From: Candidatus Rokuibacteriota bacterium
GTDB lineage: Bacteria; Methylomirabilota; Methylomirabilia; Rokubacteriales; CSP1-6
DNA length: 64,000 bases
Assembly (NCBI GenBank): GCA_016188005.1
Contig: JACPIQ010000035.1
Location: forward strand, 17,601 to 81,600
Direction of reading: 5' to 3'
Part shown: positions 27,391 to 35,054 of the stretch, one piece after another
Layout of the letters: each line of letters begins with the position of its first letter
Numbering within the stretch: the stretch's first letter is position 1
The notes under the pieces: generated by a model
Databases searched by the model: none
Told to the model about the DNA's origin: nothing
Seen by the model: the letters and a program-made list of their open reading frames with translations, nothing else
Position numbers and translations under genes: made by a program

Positions 27391-27532
27391 GGGCGGGACG
27401 GGGGGGCCTCCCCGCGGAACACGCTGAGTCGCGACCCGCGCCCCGTCTCGGAAGGGGCCACGAGAGCGAGGTCTGCGGCTTCGGCATCACGCAGAAGCCA
27501 CGGTTCCACGGGGAGACCCCCCCGCCCCGCCC
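27391..27532. repeat. Long inverted repeat with 30-bp arms
   Basis: Positions 27391-27420 and 27503-27532 are inverted copies matching at 27 of 30 positions. The three differences become G-U pairs on one RNA strand. The 82-base loop contains further small palindromes, for example GCCCC...GGGGC. It fills the gap between the NCS2 permease stop and the SurA/PpiD gene. It could be a MITE-like remnant, a structured RNA or a terminator. No target duplication is evident at its ends. Confidence 0.7.
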
Positions 27533-27565
27533 TCCCCGGACGCCCCCGCTCGCGAAGAGTCCGGG

Positions 27566-28324
27566 TCAGCGCGCGAGGGCGAAGTAGACGACGAACGCGG
27601 CCGAGGCGACGTACATCATGGGATGCACCTGCCGGCCCCGCCCCCGGCAGAGCTTGATGAAGCAGTAGGCGACGAAGCCGGCGCCGATCCCGTTGGTGAT
27701 GGAGTAGGTGAAGGGCATCACGGTGAGCGCCCCGCGCGCCTGCAGCCACAGCGTGAGGAGCAGCCCCGCGACGGCCACGGCCACGGGCGCCGCGGTCAGC
27801 TGGCCCAGCGTCACCGGCACGCCCGGCGGTCCCGGCTTGACGATCCCGGCCGAGACGAGCCCGATGAAGAGGATGAACAGGCCGATGCCAGCGCCGATGG
27901 CCTGCTTGAGCGCCAGCGGGATGGCGTTCATGATCGCCTCGCGGAAGCCCGTGAGCACCAGCACGGTGATGACGAGCCCCTCGAGGAAGACCACGCCCAT
28001 GGCCCCCTGCCAGGAGAGCTTCATCCCCGCCATGAGCTGGAAAGCCACCACCGCGTTGAGCCCCATGCCGGAGGCCAGCGCCAGCGGGTAGTGGCTCCAG
28101 AGCCCCATGGCGATGGTGAGCACCCCGGCCACGAGACAGGTGGCCGCCTGGGTCGCAGCGAAGGGCGCGCCCTTGCCCTCGAGCCCCGGCACGCCGGCGA
28201 AGGAGAGGATGGCCGGGTTCACGAAGATGATGTAGGCCATGACCATGAACGTGGTGAGCCCCGCCCGCGTCTCCCGACCGGCCGTCGTCCCTCGCGCCGA
28301 CAGCCCGAAGTAGTCGTCGAGCAC
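27566..28324 (-). CDS. NCS2/AzgA-type purine permease, internally shortened
   Basis: The 252-residue protein opens exactly like AzgA-type hypoxanthine/guanine permeases (MLDDYFGLSARGTT, TTFMVMAYIIFVNPAIL, GMGLNAVVAF, GLFILFIGL). It also ends like them (MPFTYSITNGIGAGFVAYCFIKL). The family is normally about 430-460 residues. The part missing, between residues 199 and 203, would contain the FDTxGTL and GTSTVTxYIES regions that line the substrate site. The frame is intact through the junction. Transport function is therefore doubtful. The GTG start is three bases after the trmI stop. Confidence 0.8.
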   Translation of the reverse strand: MLDDYFGLSARGTTAGRETRAGLTTFMVMAYIIFVNPAILSFAGVPGLEGKGAPFAATQAATCLVAGVLTIAMGLWSHYPLALASGMGLNAVVAFQLMAGMKLSWQGAMGVVFLEGLVITVLVLTGFREAIMNAIPLALKQAIGAGIGLFILFIGLVSAGIVKPGPPGVPVTLGQLTAAPVAVAVAGLLLTLWLQARGALTVMPFTYSITNGIGAGFVAYCFIKLCRGRGRQVHPMMYVASAAFVVYFALAR

Positions 28325-28327
28325 GTC

Positions 28328-29173
28328 TCAGTCCCCCTCGGCTGATGGCTCCCGTTCCCGGATCTGCGGGGGCGTCACGCCCTCCTCCGGGACAACCCGG
28401 CGGCCCACCGTGATGAAGCCGGTGTGGGCGACCATGCGGTGAAAGGGGCGCACGGACATGTTCTCGATGTTCCACGGGCGGAACAGCGTCTCGAAGGTCT
28501 CCACGAGGGCGTAGCCCGGGTGCCGCCGGAGCGCCTCGCTCGTCTCCCGGGCCTGGATGATGGTCGGCACGTACGAGAGAAAGATTCCGCCGGAACGGAG
28601 CCGCTGCGCCACCGGCTCCACGAGTCGCCACGGCTCGGGCAGGTCGAAGACCACGCGGTCCACCGGCTCCTCCTCGGCGAGCCCCTCCTCGACCGGCTGG
28701 AGCCGCACGGTCAGGGTGGTGACCTCCCCCGCGCGCATGTGGATGTTGGCCAGCGCTCGCCGCGCGAAGTCCTCGCGCTGCTCGTAGCTGATCACGCGCC
28801 CCCCGGGCCCCACCGCCCGGAGCAGCGCCAGTGTGAGCGCGCCCGAGCCCATCCCCGCCTCCAGCACGCGCGCGCCGGGAAAGATGTCGGCCCAGAAGAT
28901 CACCATGGCCAGGTCCTTGGGGTAGATGACCTGGGCTCCGCGGGGCATGTCGAGCACGTACTCCGCCAGCGTCGGCCGCAGCGCGAGGTAGCGCGTCCCC
29001 CGGGAGGTGCGGACCCAGGAGCCGTCGGGGTGGCCGATGATGGTGTCGTGCGGGATGAAGCCGCGATCGGAGTGGAAGGTGTCGCCCTTGCGCAGGAGAA
29101 AGAGGTGGCGGCGCCCGCGCTGGTCGATCAGGAGCGCCTGCTCGCCGTCCTCGAAGTCGGGAAGTTCGGGCAT
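28328..29173 (-). CDS. trmI: tRNA (adenine-58-N1)-methyltransferase TrmI
   Basis: A 281-residue enzyme of the TrmI/Trm61 family that methylates A58 in the T-loop of tRNA. Features are an N-terminal small beta domain, PKDLAMVIFWADIFPGARVLEAGMGSGALTLAL (SAM motif I, about residues 85-117), SYEQREDFARRA and the DLPEPW catalytic motif (about residues 180-185). The ATG at 29173 is four bases after the MFS gene stop. The tetrameric enzyme is often found in thermophiles and actinobacteria but is not confined to them. Confidence 0.92.
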   Translation of the reverse strand: MPELPDFEDGEQALLIDQRGRRHLFLLRKGDTFHSDRGFIPHDTIIGHPDGSWVRTSRGTRYLALRPTLAEYVLDMPRGAQVIYPKDLAMVIFWADIFPGARVLEAGMGSGALTLALLRAVGPGGRVISYEQREDFARRALANIHMRAGEVTTLTVRLQPVEEGLAEEEPVDRVVFDLPEPWRLVEPVAQRLRSGGIFLSYVPTIIQARETSEALRRHPGYALVETFETLFRPWNIENMSVRPFHRMVAHTGFITVGRRVVPEEGVTPPQIREREPSAEGD

Positions 29174-29177
29174 GGAG

Positions 29178-30398
29178 CTAGCGGCGGCCCGGCTCGGGCA
29201 GGGCCAGGGCCACGAAGAAGCCCGCCAGTGGCAAGAGGGCCGAGATCCACAGCGCCGCCGCAAGCCCCCACTGGTCCGCCACCCAGCCCAGGGCGCTCGC
29301 CCCGAGGCCTCCCGCCCCGATGGCAAAGCCCACGACGAGCCCCGAGGCCATGCCGGGACTGCGCGGGAGGTAGGCCTGCCCCAGCACAACCGAGACGGTG
29401 AAGGTCGAGACCAGGACGAAGCCCAGCGCCCCGAGCAGGACGAAGACGAGGACCCCCTCGACGAAGAGCACCCCGGCCCCGAGGGGCGCGGCCATCAGGA
29501 AGACGCTCACGACGTAGCGCCGCACGCCCACCCGGTCGGCGACGGGCCCGGCGCAGAGCGTGCCCAGCGCGCCGGCCCCCAGGAAGATGGCGAGCATGGT
29601 GCCCACCATCCGCGGATCGCCGTGGAGCACGTCGAGATAGTAGAAGGGCATGAACGTCGTGAAGCCGAGCTGCGTCCACGAGCGGATCGCGACCATCAGG
29701 ATCAGCAGGCTCATGGCTCCCAGCATGGTCCGCGTCCCGGCGGCGGCCGCGCCGGGTGCGCTGGCGGCCGGCGCCGGAACCGACAGCATCGGCAGCACGG
29801 CCACGAGCAGGGCTGCCACGAGGAAGCCCGGGATCAGCATCCCGAGCGTGCCGGGCATCCCGAAGCCCGTCAGCAGCGCCGTCACCAGCGGCGGCCCGGC
29901 GGCGATCCCGATGTTCCCACCCGTGGAGAAGATCGACACGCCGGTGGCCTTGCGGTCTCCGGCCACGACCGTCGCCGTGCGGTAACCCTCGGGATGGTAG
30001 GCTGCCACGCCGAAGCCGGTGATGATCACGAGGCCGACCACGACGCCGTAGGAGGGCGCCAGTCCGGTCAGCCCGAGCCCCACGGCCGAGAGGAGCACCG
30101 ACACGGGCAGAAGCCAGCGTCGCCGGCTCCGGTCGGCGAGGTGCCCGAAGAGGGGCTGGATCAGTGACGAGGTGATGTTGGCCGCGAGCACGATGACCCC
30201 CGTGGCCGTGTACGAGAGGTCGAGCGCCGACCTGAGGAAGGGCAGGATGGCCGGCAGCGATCCCTGGTTGACGTCGATCACCATGTGGCCGAGACCGAGC
30301 AGCCCCAGCAGACGCATGTTCGGCCGGACCCGCTCGCCGGCGGCCGTGACGACAGAGGCAGTCAGAGGCACGGCCGGAGCGGCCGGGTCCGGGGTCAT
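29178..30398 (-). CDS. MFS transporter, fosmidomycin-resistance (Fsr)-like
   Basis: A 406-residue transporter with twelve predicted helices. The segments GLGHMVIDVNQGSLPAILPFL, GFGVAAYHPEG and VSIFSTGGNIGIAAGP match the Fsr family of drug/proton antiporters. It heads a minus-strand group with trmI and the NCS2-like gene. On the minus strand a TAGCAT box lies six bases before its ATG, in a short gap shared with the divergent VOC gene, so both may be leaderless. Substrate unknown. Confidence 0.85.
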   Translation of the reverse strand: MTPDPAAPAVPLTASVVTAAGERVRPNMRLLGLLGLGHMVIDVNQGSLPAILPFLRSALDLSYTATGVIVLAANITSSLIQPLFGHLADRSRRRWLLPVSVLLSAVGLGLTGLAPSYGVVVGLVIITGFGVAAYHPEGYRTATVVAGDRKATGVSIFSTGGNIGIAAGPPLVTALLTGFGMPGTLGMLIPGFLVAALLVAVLPMLSVPAPAASAPGAAAAGTRTMLGAMSLLILMVAIRSWTQLGFTTFMPFYYLDVLHGDPRMVGTMLAIFLGAGALGTLCAGPVADRVGVRRYVVSVFLMAAPLGAGVLFVEGVLVFVLLGALGFVLVSTFTVSVVLGQAYLPRSPGMASGLVVGFAIGAGGLGASALGWVADQWGLAAALWISALLPLAGFFVALALPEPGRR

Positions 30399-30403
30399 GG
30401 CCC

Positions 30404-30414
30404 TATGCTACACT
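30404..30414. promoter_or_regulatory. Shared divergent -10 region (MFS and VOC genes)
   Basis: TATGCT (30404-30409) and TACACT (30409-30414) face the VOC gene and end 14 and 9 bases before its GTG. On the opposite strand TAGCAT reads toward the MFS gene. Only 25 bases separate the two start codons, so both promoters must overlap and any leader is near zero. Confidence 0.45.
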
Positions 30415-30423
30415 ACCCGCGCG

Positions 30424-30810
30424 GTGAAGGTCACCGAGCTCGGCCACGTCGCCCTCTTCGTTCGCGATCTCGAGGCGGCGCTCCACTTCTACCGCGACCT
30501 CCTCGGCCTGCGCGAGACCGGACGCGGCAAGGGCGGGCGCATCGCCTTCCTGTCCGCCGGCGCGCGCCCTCATGACATCGCCCTCGAGGTCGCCCGCGGC
30601 GCGGGGGCGCCGCTCCCTCGGGGCGCGCCCGGTCTCTACCACATCGCCTTCCGGGTGGGCCGGAGCCCGGACGACCTCGCGGCGGCGCGGCGCGAGGTGG
30701 AGAGGCAGGGCCTGGTGCCATTCGGCGAGATGGCGGGGGCCGCGCCATCCTTCTGCGTGAAGGACCCGGACGGCAACGACATCGAGCTCTACGTGGACCC
30801 CGCCGGCTGA
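30424..30810 (+). CDS. VOC (glyoxalase/dioxygenase fold) protein
   Basis: A 128-residue protein with one pair of beta-alpha-beta-beta-beta units. The metal-binding candidates are His in ELGHVALFVRD (residue 8), His in LYHIAFRV and Glu in GNDIELYVDP near the end, the usual layout of glyoxalase I and methylmalonyl-CoA epimerase relatives. The GTG start is inferred; no Shine-Dalgarno is seen and a -10-like box is nine bases upstream. It converges on, and overlaps by 22 bases, the next MFS gene. Reaction unknown. Confidence 0.83.
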   Translation: MKVTELGHVALFVRDLEAALHFYRDLLGLRETGRGKGGRIAFLSAGARPHDIALEVARGAGAPLPRGAPGLYHIAFRVGRSPDDLAAARREVERQGLVPFGEMAGAAPSFCVKDPDGNDIELYVDPAG

Positions 30811-31988
30811 CGCACGCGCCACATCGTCGCGGCCCCCAGCACGAGCGCCAGCGCCACGAAGCCGAAGCCCCCGAGGTAGCTGCCCGTGGCGTCGTAGATG
30901 GCGCCACCGGCCCACGCTCCGATCGCCTCGCCCGGTCCCACCGCGAGAGACATCCACCCGTAGATGGTCGCAAAGGTGGGCCCCGCGAAGATGTCCGCCG
31001 TCCGCGCCGAGGCGACGATGCCCGAGGAGCCCTGGGCGACGCCGTAGAGGAGGACATAGCCGAGGAGCCACCCCCGCCAGCCCTGCCAGCCCAGCGCGGC
31101 GAGGCAGGCGATCCCGCCCACCGCGCTCGCATAGGTGATCGAGAGCGTCTGGGCGCGGCCGATCCGGTCCGCGAGCCACCCGGTGCAGAGCCGCCCGCCG
31201 AGGCTCACGAGGCTCACGCTGCCCAGGGCGGCGGCTGCCTGCGCCGGCTCCACGCCGGCCCCGATGGCGAAGGCCACCATGTGGACGTTCATGAGCGGGA
31301 AGGCCATGGCCGAGAGCCCGCGTGAGGCCACGAGGTTCCAGAAGGCGGCCGTCCGCGCCGCTCGTGCGAGTGTCCAGCCGGCCGGCTCCGTCGGGACTGC
31401 CGCGGCAGGAGCCGCGGCGGCCGGCGCGGGCCCGGGGAGCCGCTGGAGGAGGTTGGCAGGGGCGATCACCGCGAGGAGGAGGGCCGCCCAGACCAGCAGC
31501 ACGCCGCGCCAGTCCACCAGCGCCACGAGGGTTTGGGCCAGCGGGATGAAGGCGAAGGCGCCGAGCCCCGTGCCGAGATCCACGAGCGCGATGGCCTGGC
31601 CGCGCGCCCGCGGATACCACAGGGCCGCGACCGTCATGTTGGCCTGGCTGCCGAGGCCCGACAGGCCGAGGCCGCCCAGCACGCCGTAGGTGAGCGTCAG
31701 CGCGCCGAGGCTGCCGGCCCGGCTGGCCAGGACAAGCCCGCAGGCCGCGACCACCGCGCAGGCCGGGAAGAAGCGCCGCGGGCCGAGCCGGTCGAGCCCC
31801 CAGCCGACCAGGGGCCCCGTGAAGCCCCCGAGCAGGAGCGCCACGGACTGCACGCCGGCGACATCGCGGCGCGGGGCGGCGAACTCGGTGACCAGGGGCA
31901 GGTAGAGGACCGCGAAGGCCATGACGATGCCGTTCTGCACCGCCAGGGTGAGCGCGGCGATGCCGAGCGCCCGTCGCCCGCCGGTCAC
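30789..31988 (-). CDS. MFS transporter, OxlT/monocarboxylate-like
   Basis: A 399-residue, twelve-helix transporter. FTGPLVGWGLDRLGPRRFF (loop 2-3 motif), LGLSGLGSQANMTVAALWYPRARGQAIALV and GGRLCTGWLADRIGR are typical of the monocarboxylate/oxalate:formate antiporter branch. The start codon is GTG. Its 3' end overlaps the VOC gene by 22 bases in convergent orientation. It probably moves an organic anion; the substrate cannot be read from sequence. Confidence 0.83.
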   Translation of the reverse strand: MTGGRRALGIAALTLAVQNGIVMAFAVLYLPLVTEFAAPRRDVAGVQSVALLLGGFTGPLVGWGLDRLGPRRFFPACAVVAACGLVLASRAGSLGALTLTYGVLGGLGLSGLGSQANMTVAALWYPRARGQAIALVDLGTGLGAFAFIPLAQTLVALVDWRGVLLVWAALLLAVIAPANLLQRLPGPAPAAAAPAAAVPTEPAGWTLARAARTAAFWNLVASRGLSAMAFPLMNVHMVAFAIGAGVEPAQAAAALGSVSLVSLGGRLCTGWLADRIGRAQTLSITYASAVGGIACLAALGWQGWRGWLLGYVLLYGVAQGSSGIVASARTADIFAGPTFATIYGWMSLAVGPGEAIGAWAGGAIYDATGSYLGGFGFVALALVLGAATMWRVRQPAGST

Positions 31989-32066
31989 GCCGTCGTCAAC
32001 GGACCTCGCGGAATGTCGGGATCGCGTGGCGGCGGGGGCCGGCGGTGGTGGGTTCCACGAGCTTCA

Positions 32067-33203
32067 TCACGCGAAGAACGGAACCAGCGCGAGCGCCGCG
32101 CCCCCGGCCACCACCGAGGCGATCTGGCCGGCCGTGTTGGCGCCGGCCGCGTGCATGATCAGGTGGTTCCTCGGGTTGGCCTCGAGGCCCACCTTCTGGA
32201 CGACCCGCGCGCACATGGGAAACGCCGAGATCCCGGCCGCCCCGATCAGGGGATTGATCCGCTTGCCGGAGGCCACGTACATCAGCTTGCCCAGGAGCAG
32301 CCCGGCGGCGGTGCCGACGGCGAAGGCCACGACCCCCATGGCGTAGATCATGATCGTTTCCGGCCGCAGGAAGTCCCGGGCCGCCATCATGCCTCCCACC
32401 GTGAGCCCGAGCAGAATCGTCACGATGTTGGCCATCTCGTTCTGCGCCGCCTGGGAGAGCCGCTCGAGCACGCCCGCCTCCCGCAGGAGGTTGCCGAACA
32501 TGAGGGTGCCGATGAGCGGAGTGGCCTTCGGCGCGACGAGACCCACCACGAGGATGGTCGCGATGGGGAACACGACGCGAGCGCGCCGGGACACTGTCCG
32601 GGCCCGGGCGGGCATCGCGAGCCGCCGCTCGGTCTCCGTGGTGAGCGCCCGCATGATGGGGGGCTGGATGATGGGCACCAGGGCCATGTAGGAGTAGGCC
32701 GCCACCACGATGGAGGCCGTGTACTTGGAGCCGAGGATGGTGGCCACGTAGATGGACGTCGGGCCATCCGCCGAGCCGATGATGCCGATGGACACCGCGT
32801 CCTTGAAGCTGAAGTCGAACAGGCGCAGGCCCCCGTCGCCCAGGAAGTACGCCAGGAAGAAGGTGCCGAAGATCCCGAACTGGGCGGCCGCGCCCAGGAA
32901 GACCGTGTACGGCCGCTCCAGCAGGGAGCCGAAATCGATCATGGCGCCCACCCCGATGAAGATCAGGAGCGGGAACAGCTCGGTGTCGATCCCGGCGGTC
33001 TTCAGCACGGCGAGGAAGCCGCCGGCCTCCGCGACGCCGCCCAGGGGGATGTTCGCCAGGATGACGCCGGTCCCGATGGGAACGAGGAGCACCGGCTCGA
33101 CCTGCCTGGCGATGCCCAGATAGACGAGGAGGCCGCCGAGCCCGAGCATGATGGCGGCCTGCCAGGTCAGGGCGAAGACACCCAGCAACTCTCCCTCAGG
33201 CAT
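32067..33203 (-). CDS. gcdB: Sodium-pump decarboxylase beta subunit (GcdB/OadB/MmdB)
   Basis: The 378-residue membrane subunit of biotin-dependent, sodium-translocating decarboxylases. It has about ten helices and the conserved blocks FPLLIFIGVGAMIDFGSLL, GIIGSADGPTSIYVAT (the aspartate used in sodium transport) and VGLEANPRNHLIMHAAGANTAGQI. It decarboxylates carboxybiotin and exports sodium ions. The small gamma-type subunit overlaps its start by 8 bases and the biotin carrier lies just before that. With the alpha subunit at 35055-36794 it completes a glutaconyl-CoA-decarboxylase-like complex. Confidence 0.92.
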   Translation of the reverse strand: MPEGELLGVFALTWQAAIMLGLGGLLVYLGIARQVEPVLLVPIGTGVILANIPLGGVAEAGGFLAVLKTAGIDTELFPLLIFIGVGAMIDFGSLLERPYTVFLGAAAQFGIFGTFFLAYFLGDGGLRLFDFSFKDAVSIGIIGSADGPTSIYVATILGSKYTASIVVAAYSYMALVPIIQPPIMRALTTETERRLAMPARARTVSRRARVVFPIATILVVGLVAPKATPLIGTLMFGNLLREAGVLERLSQAAQNEMANIVTILLGLTVGGMMAARDFLRPETIMIYAMGVVAFAVGTAAGLLLGKLMYVASGKRINPLIGAAGISAFPMCARVVQKVGLEANPRNHLIMHAAGANTAGQIASVVAGGAALALVPFFA

Positions 33204-33375
33204 TCCTCGCCCCGGTCGGGCGGGCGCTCCGAGGTGCCGGCCGTCCTTCGTCGCGGGCGCCGGCCGGCTCCGGCCCGAACCAGCGGTTGAGGGCGCTCAT
33301 CGCCAGCACGAGGAGGCCCAGCGTGGCGAAGACGATCCCCATGCCAGCCAGGACGAACCAGGTGGCATTGCGCAC
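33196..33375 (-). CDS. OadG-like small subunit of sodium-pump decarboxylase
   Basis: A 59-residue protein: one N-terminal membrane helix (WFVLAGMGIVFATLGLLVLAM, split here by reading only the core) and a basic, proline-rich tail. This is the usual form of OadG/GcdD gamma or delta subunits, which assemble the complex. GTG at 33375 is the only start, because the biotin-carrier stop is in the same frame 18 bases upstream. The stop overlaps the beta-subunit ATG by 8 bases. Assignment rests on the helix, the length and the position between biotin carrier and beta subunit. Confidence 0.75.
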   Translation of the reverse strand: MRNATWFVLAGMGIVFATLGLLVLAMSALNRWFGPEPAGARDEGRPAPRSARPTGARNA

Positions 33376-33390
33376 GAGGCGTTCCCGGGA

Positions 33391-33612
33391 CTACCCCTCG
33401 ATGACGGCCAGCGGATCCCCGGCCTCGACGGTCTGGCCGGGAGACACGTGGACCGCCGTGACCGTGCCGGCCACGGGGGCCACGATCGGCAGCTCCATCT
33501 TCAAGGCCTCCATGATGCAGATGCGGTCGCCCTCGGCGAGCGGCTTGCCCGCCTCGGCGTACACCCGAAGGATCTTGCCCGGCGCAGGTGCCTCCACGAT
33601 CTCCTCAGCCAC
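33391..33612 (-). CDS. gcdC: Biotin carboxyl carrier subunit
   Basis: A 73-residue biotinyl/lipoyl domain and nothing else: the usual Ala-Pro-rich linker of GcdC and MmdC is missing. The biotinylation site reads EALKMEL, with lysine at about residue 38; the residue before it is leucine instead of the usual methionine. The sequence APVAGTVTAVHVSPGQTVEAGDPLAVIE closes the flattened barrel. It carries carboxybiotin between the alpha subunit (carboxyltransferase) and the beta subunit in the membrane. It is the first gene of the minus-strand group. Confidence 0.9.
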   Translation of the reverse strand: MAEEIVEAPAPGKILRVYAEAGKPLAEGDRICIMEALKMELPIVAPVAGTVTAVHVSPGQTVEAGDPLAVIEG

Positions 33613-33675
33613 TCCGTCGTCGCTCCTCTGTCTGGTGTTCGGCGTTGACCCCGGCCCGCCTTTTCAGGCGCGCCA

Positions 33676-33704
33676 CGTTACCACGCGCCGGCCGAGCCAG
33701 TCAA
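33676..33704 (-). promoter_or_regulatory. Putative promoter of the biotin carrier/gamma/beta genes
   Basis: On the minus strand TTGACT (33704-33699), a 17-base spacer and GTAACG (33681-33676) lie about 65 bases before the biotin-carrier ATG, within the 261-base divergent gap. The -35 is good and the -10 weak. No comparable promoter was found for the plus-strand genes of the gap. Confidence 0.4.
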
Positions 33705-33873
33705 ACTCGACGCCGTCGCCCTCGGCGCCGTCGCCATGGTATTCTGGCCCAGCCCCGGGCCGGCGCCGCGCGTGAGCGGGCCTGCGAGCGGGGACGCGAC
33801 GGCAATCCTTCCGCCTCGGGCTCACCCCCCCGGACCCGGATGGCAGCCGCTCTTCAAGAGGAGGGGCGACGAC

Positions 33874-35037
33874 ATGCACTTCGAGCTGTCCGACGAGCTC
33901 AGAGCCCTCGCGCAGGTGGCCCGGGAGTTCGCCGCCGAGAGGATCACACCCTTCGTCCAGCAGTGGGACGCCGAGCACTACTTCCCCTACCGGGAAGTCG
34001 TCAAGCCCATGGCGGAGCTCGGCTTCCTGGGGACGGTGATCCCCGAGGAGTACGGCGGCAACAGCATGGGCTGGCTCGCGACCATGATCGTCACCGAGGA
34101 GATCGCGCGGGCCTGCAGCTCCCTCCGGGTCCAGATCAACATGGAGACGGTGGGCTGCGCCTTTCCCATCCTCCGGTACGGCGCCGAGGAGCTCAAGCGG
34201 AAGTACATCCCCAGGCTGGTCAGCGCGGAGTACCTGGGGGGCTTCGCCATCACCGAGCCCACCGCGGGCTCCGACGTCATGGGCATGAAGTCCACCGCCG
34301 AGGACCGCGGAGACCACTGGCTCCTGAACGGATCGAAGACGTGGATCTCCAACGCGACGCTCGCCGACGTGGTCATCTACTACGCCCACACCGACCGGGG
34401 CGCGGGGGGCCGGTCGCTCTCCGCCTTCGTCGTCGAGCTCAAGGGCGTGGACGGGGTCACGACCTCGGACCTCGACAAGCTGGGATCGTATCTCTCGCCC
34501 ACGGGGGAGCTGACGCTGACGAACGTGCGGATCCCCAAGGAGAACACCCTGGGCCGGCCGGGGGACGGCGCCGGCATCGTCTTCAGCTCCCTCAACCAGA
34601 CGCGCCTCCAGGCGGCCGCGGGGGCGGTGGGTCTGGCCCAGGCGTGTCTGGATCAGGTGACGCGGTACTGCACCGAGCGGGAGCAGTTCGGGCAACCGAT
34701 CGGCCAGTTCCAGATGAACCAGGACATGGTGGCGCAGATGGTCACGGAGATCGAGGCGGCGCGGCTCTTGGTCTACCGGGCCGCCTGGCAGAAGGATCAG
34801 GGCACCCTCGGCAACGCGCTGGAAGTGGCCCAGGCCAAGTACCTGGCCGGCGAGGTGGTGGCGAAGGCCGCCAGCTACGCCATGCGCATCCTCGGCGCCT
34901 ACGGCTACTCGACCGAGTACCCCGTCGCCCGCTATTACCGGGACGCCCCCACGTACTTCATGGTCGAGGGCTCGGCCAACATCTGCAAGATGATCATCGC
35001 GCTCGATCAGCTCGGCTATCGCAAGGCCAACAGGTAA
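33874..35037 (+). CDS. Acyl-CoA dehydrogenase, probably glutaryl-CoA (non-decarboxylating)
   Basis: A 387-residue FAD enzyme of the acyl-CoA dehydrogenase fold: FAITEPTAGSDVMGM (FAD/substrate loop, about residues 122-136), WISNA, NQTRLQAAAGAVGLAQACLD and the catalytic base region YFMVEGSANICKM with glutamate at about residue 366. The ATG at 33874 follows GAGGGGCGAC. Immediate linkage to glutaconyl-CoA decarboxylase genes points to glutaryl-CoA as substrate, yielding glutaconyl-CoA and leaving decarboxylation to the pump, as known in some anaerobes. Substrate is inferred from context. Confidence 0.85.
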   Translation: MHFELSDELRALAQVAREFAAERITPFVQQWDAEHYFPYREVVKPMAELGFLGTVIPEEYGGNSMGWLATMIVTEEIARACSSLRVQINMETVGCAFPILRYGAEELKRKYIPRLVSAEYLGGFAITEPTAGSDVMGMKSTAEDRGDHWLLNGSKTWISNATLADVVIYYAHTDRGAGGRSLSAFVVELKGVDGVTTSDLDKLGSYLSPTGELTLTNVRIPKENTLGRPGDGAGIVFSSLNQTRLQAAAGAVGLAQACLDQVTRYCTEREQFGQPIGQFQMNQDMVAQMVTEIEAARLLVYRAAWQKDQGTLGNALEVAQAKYLAGEVVAKAASYAMRILGAYGYSTEYPVARYYRDAPTYFMVEGSANICKMIIALDQLGYRKANR

Positions 35038-35054
35038 GCGGAGGGAGATCGCGC

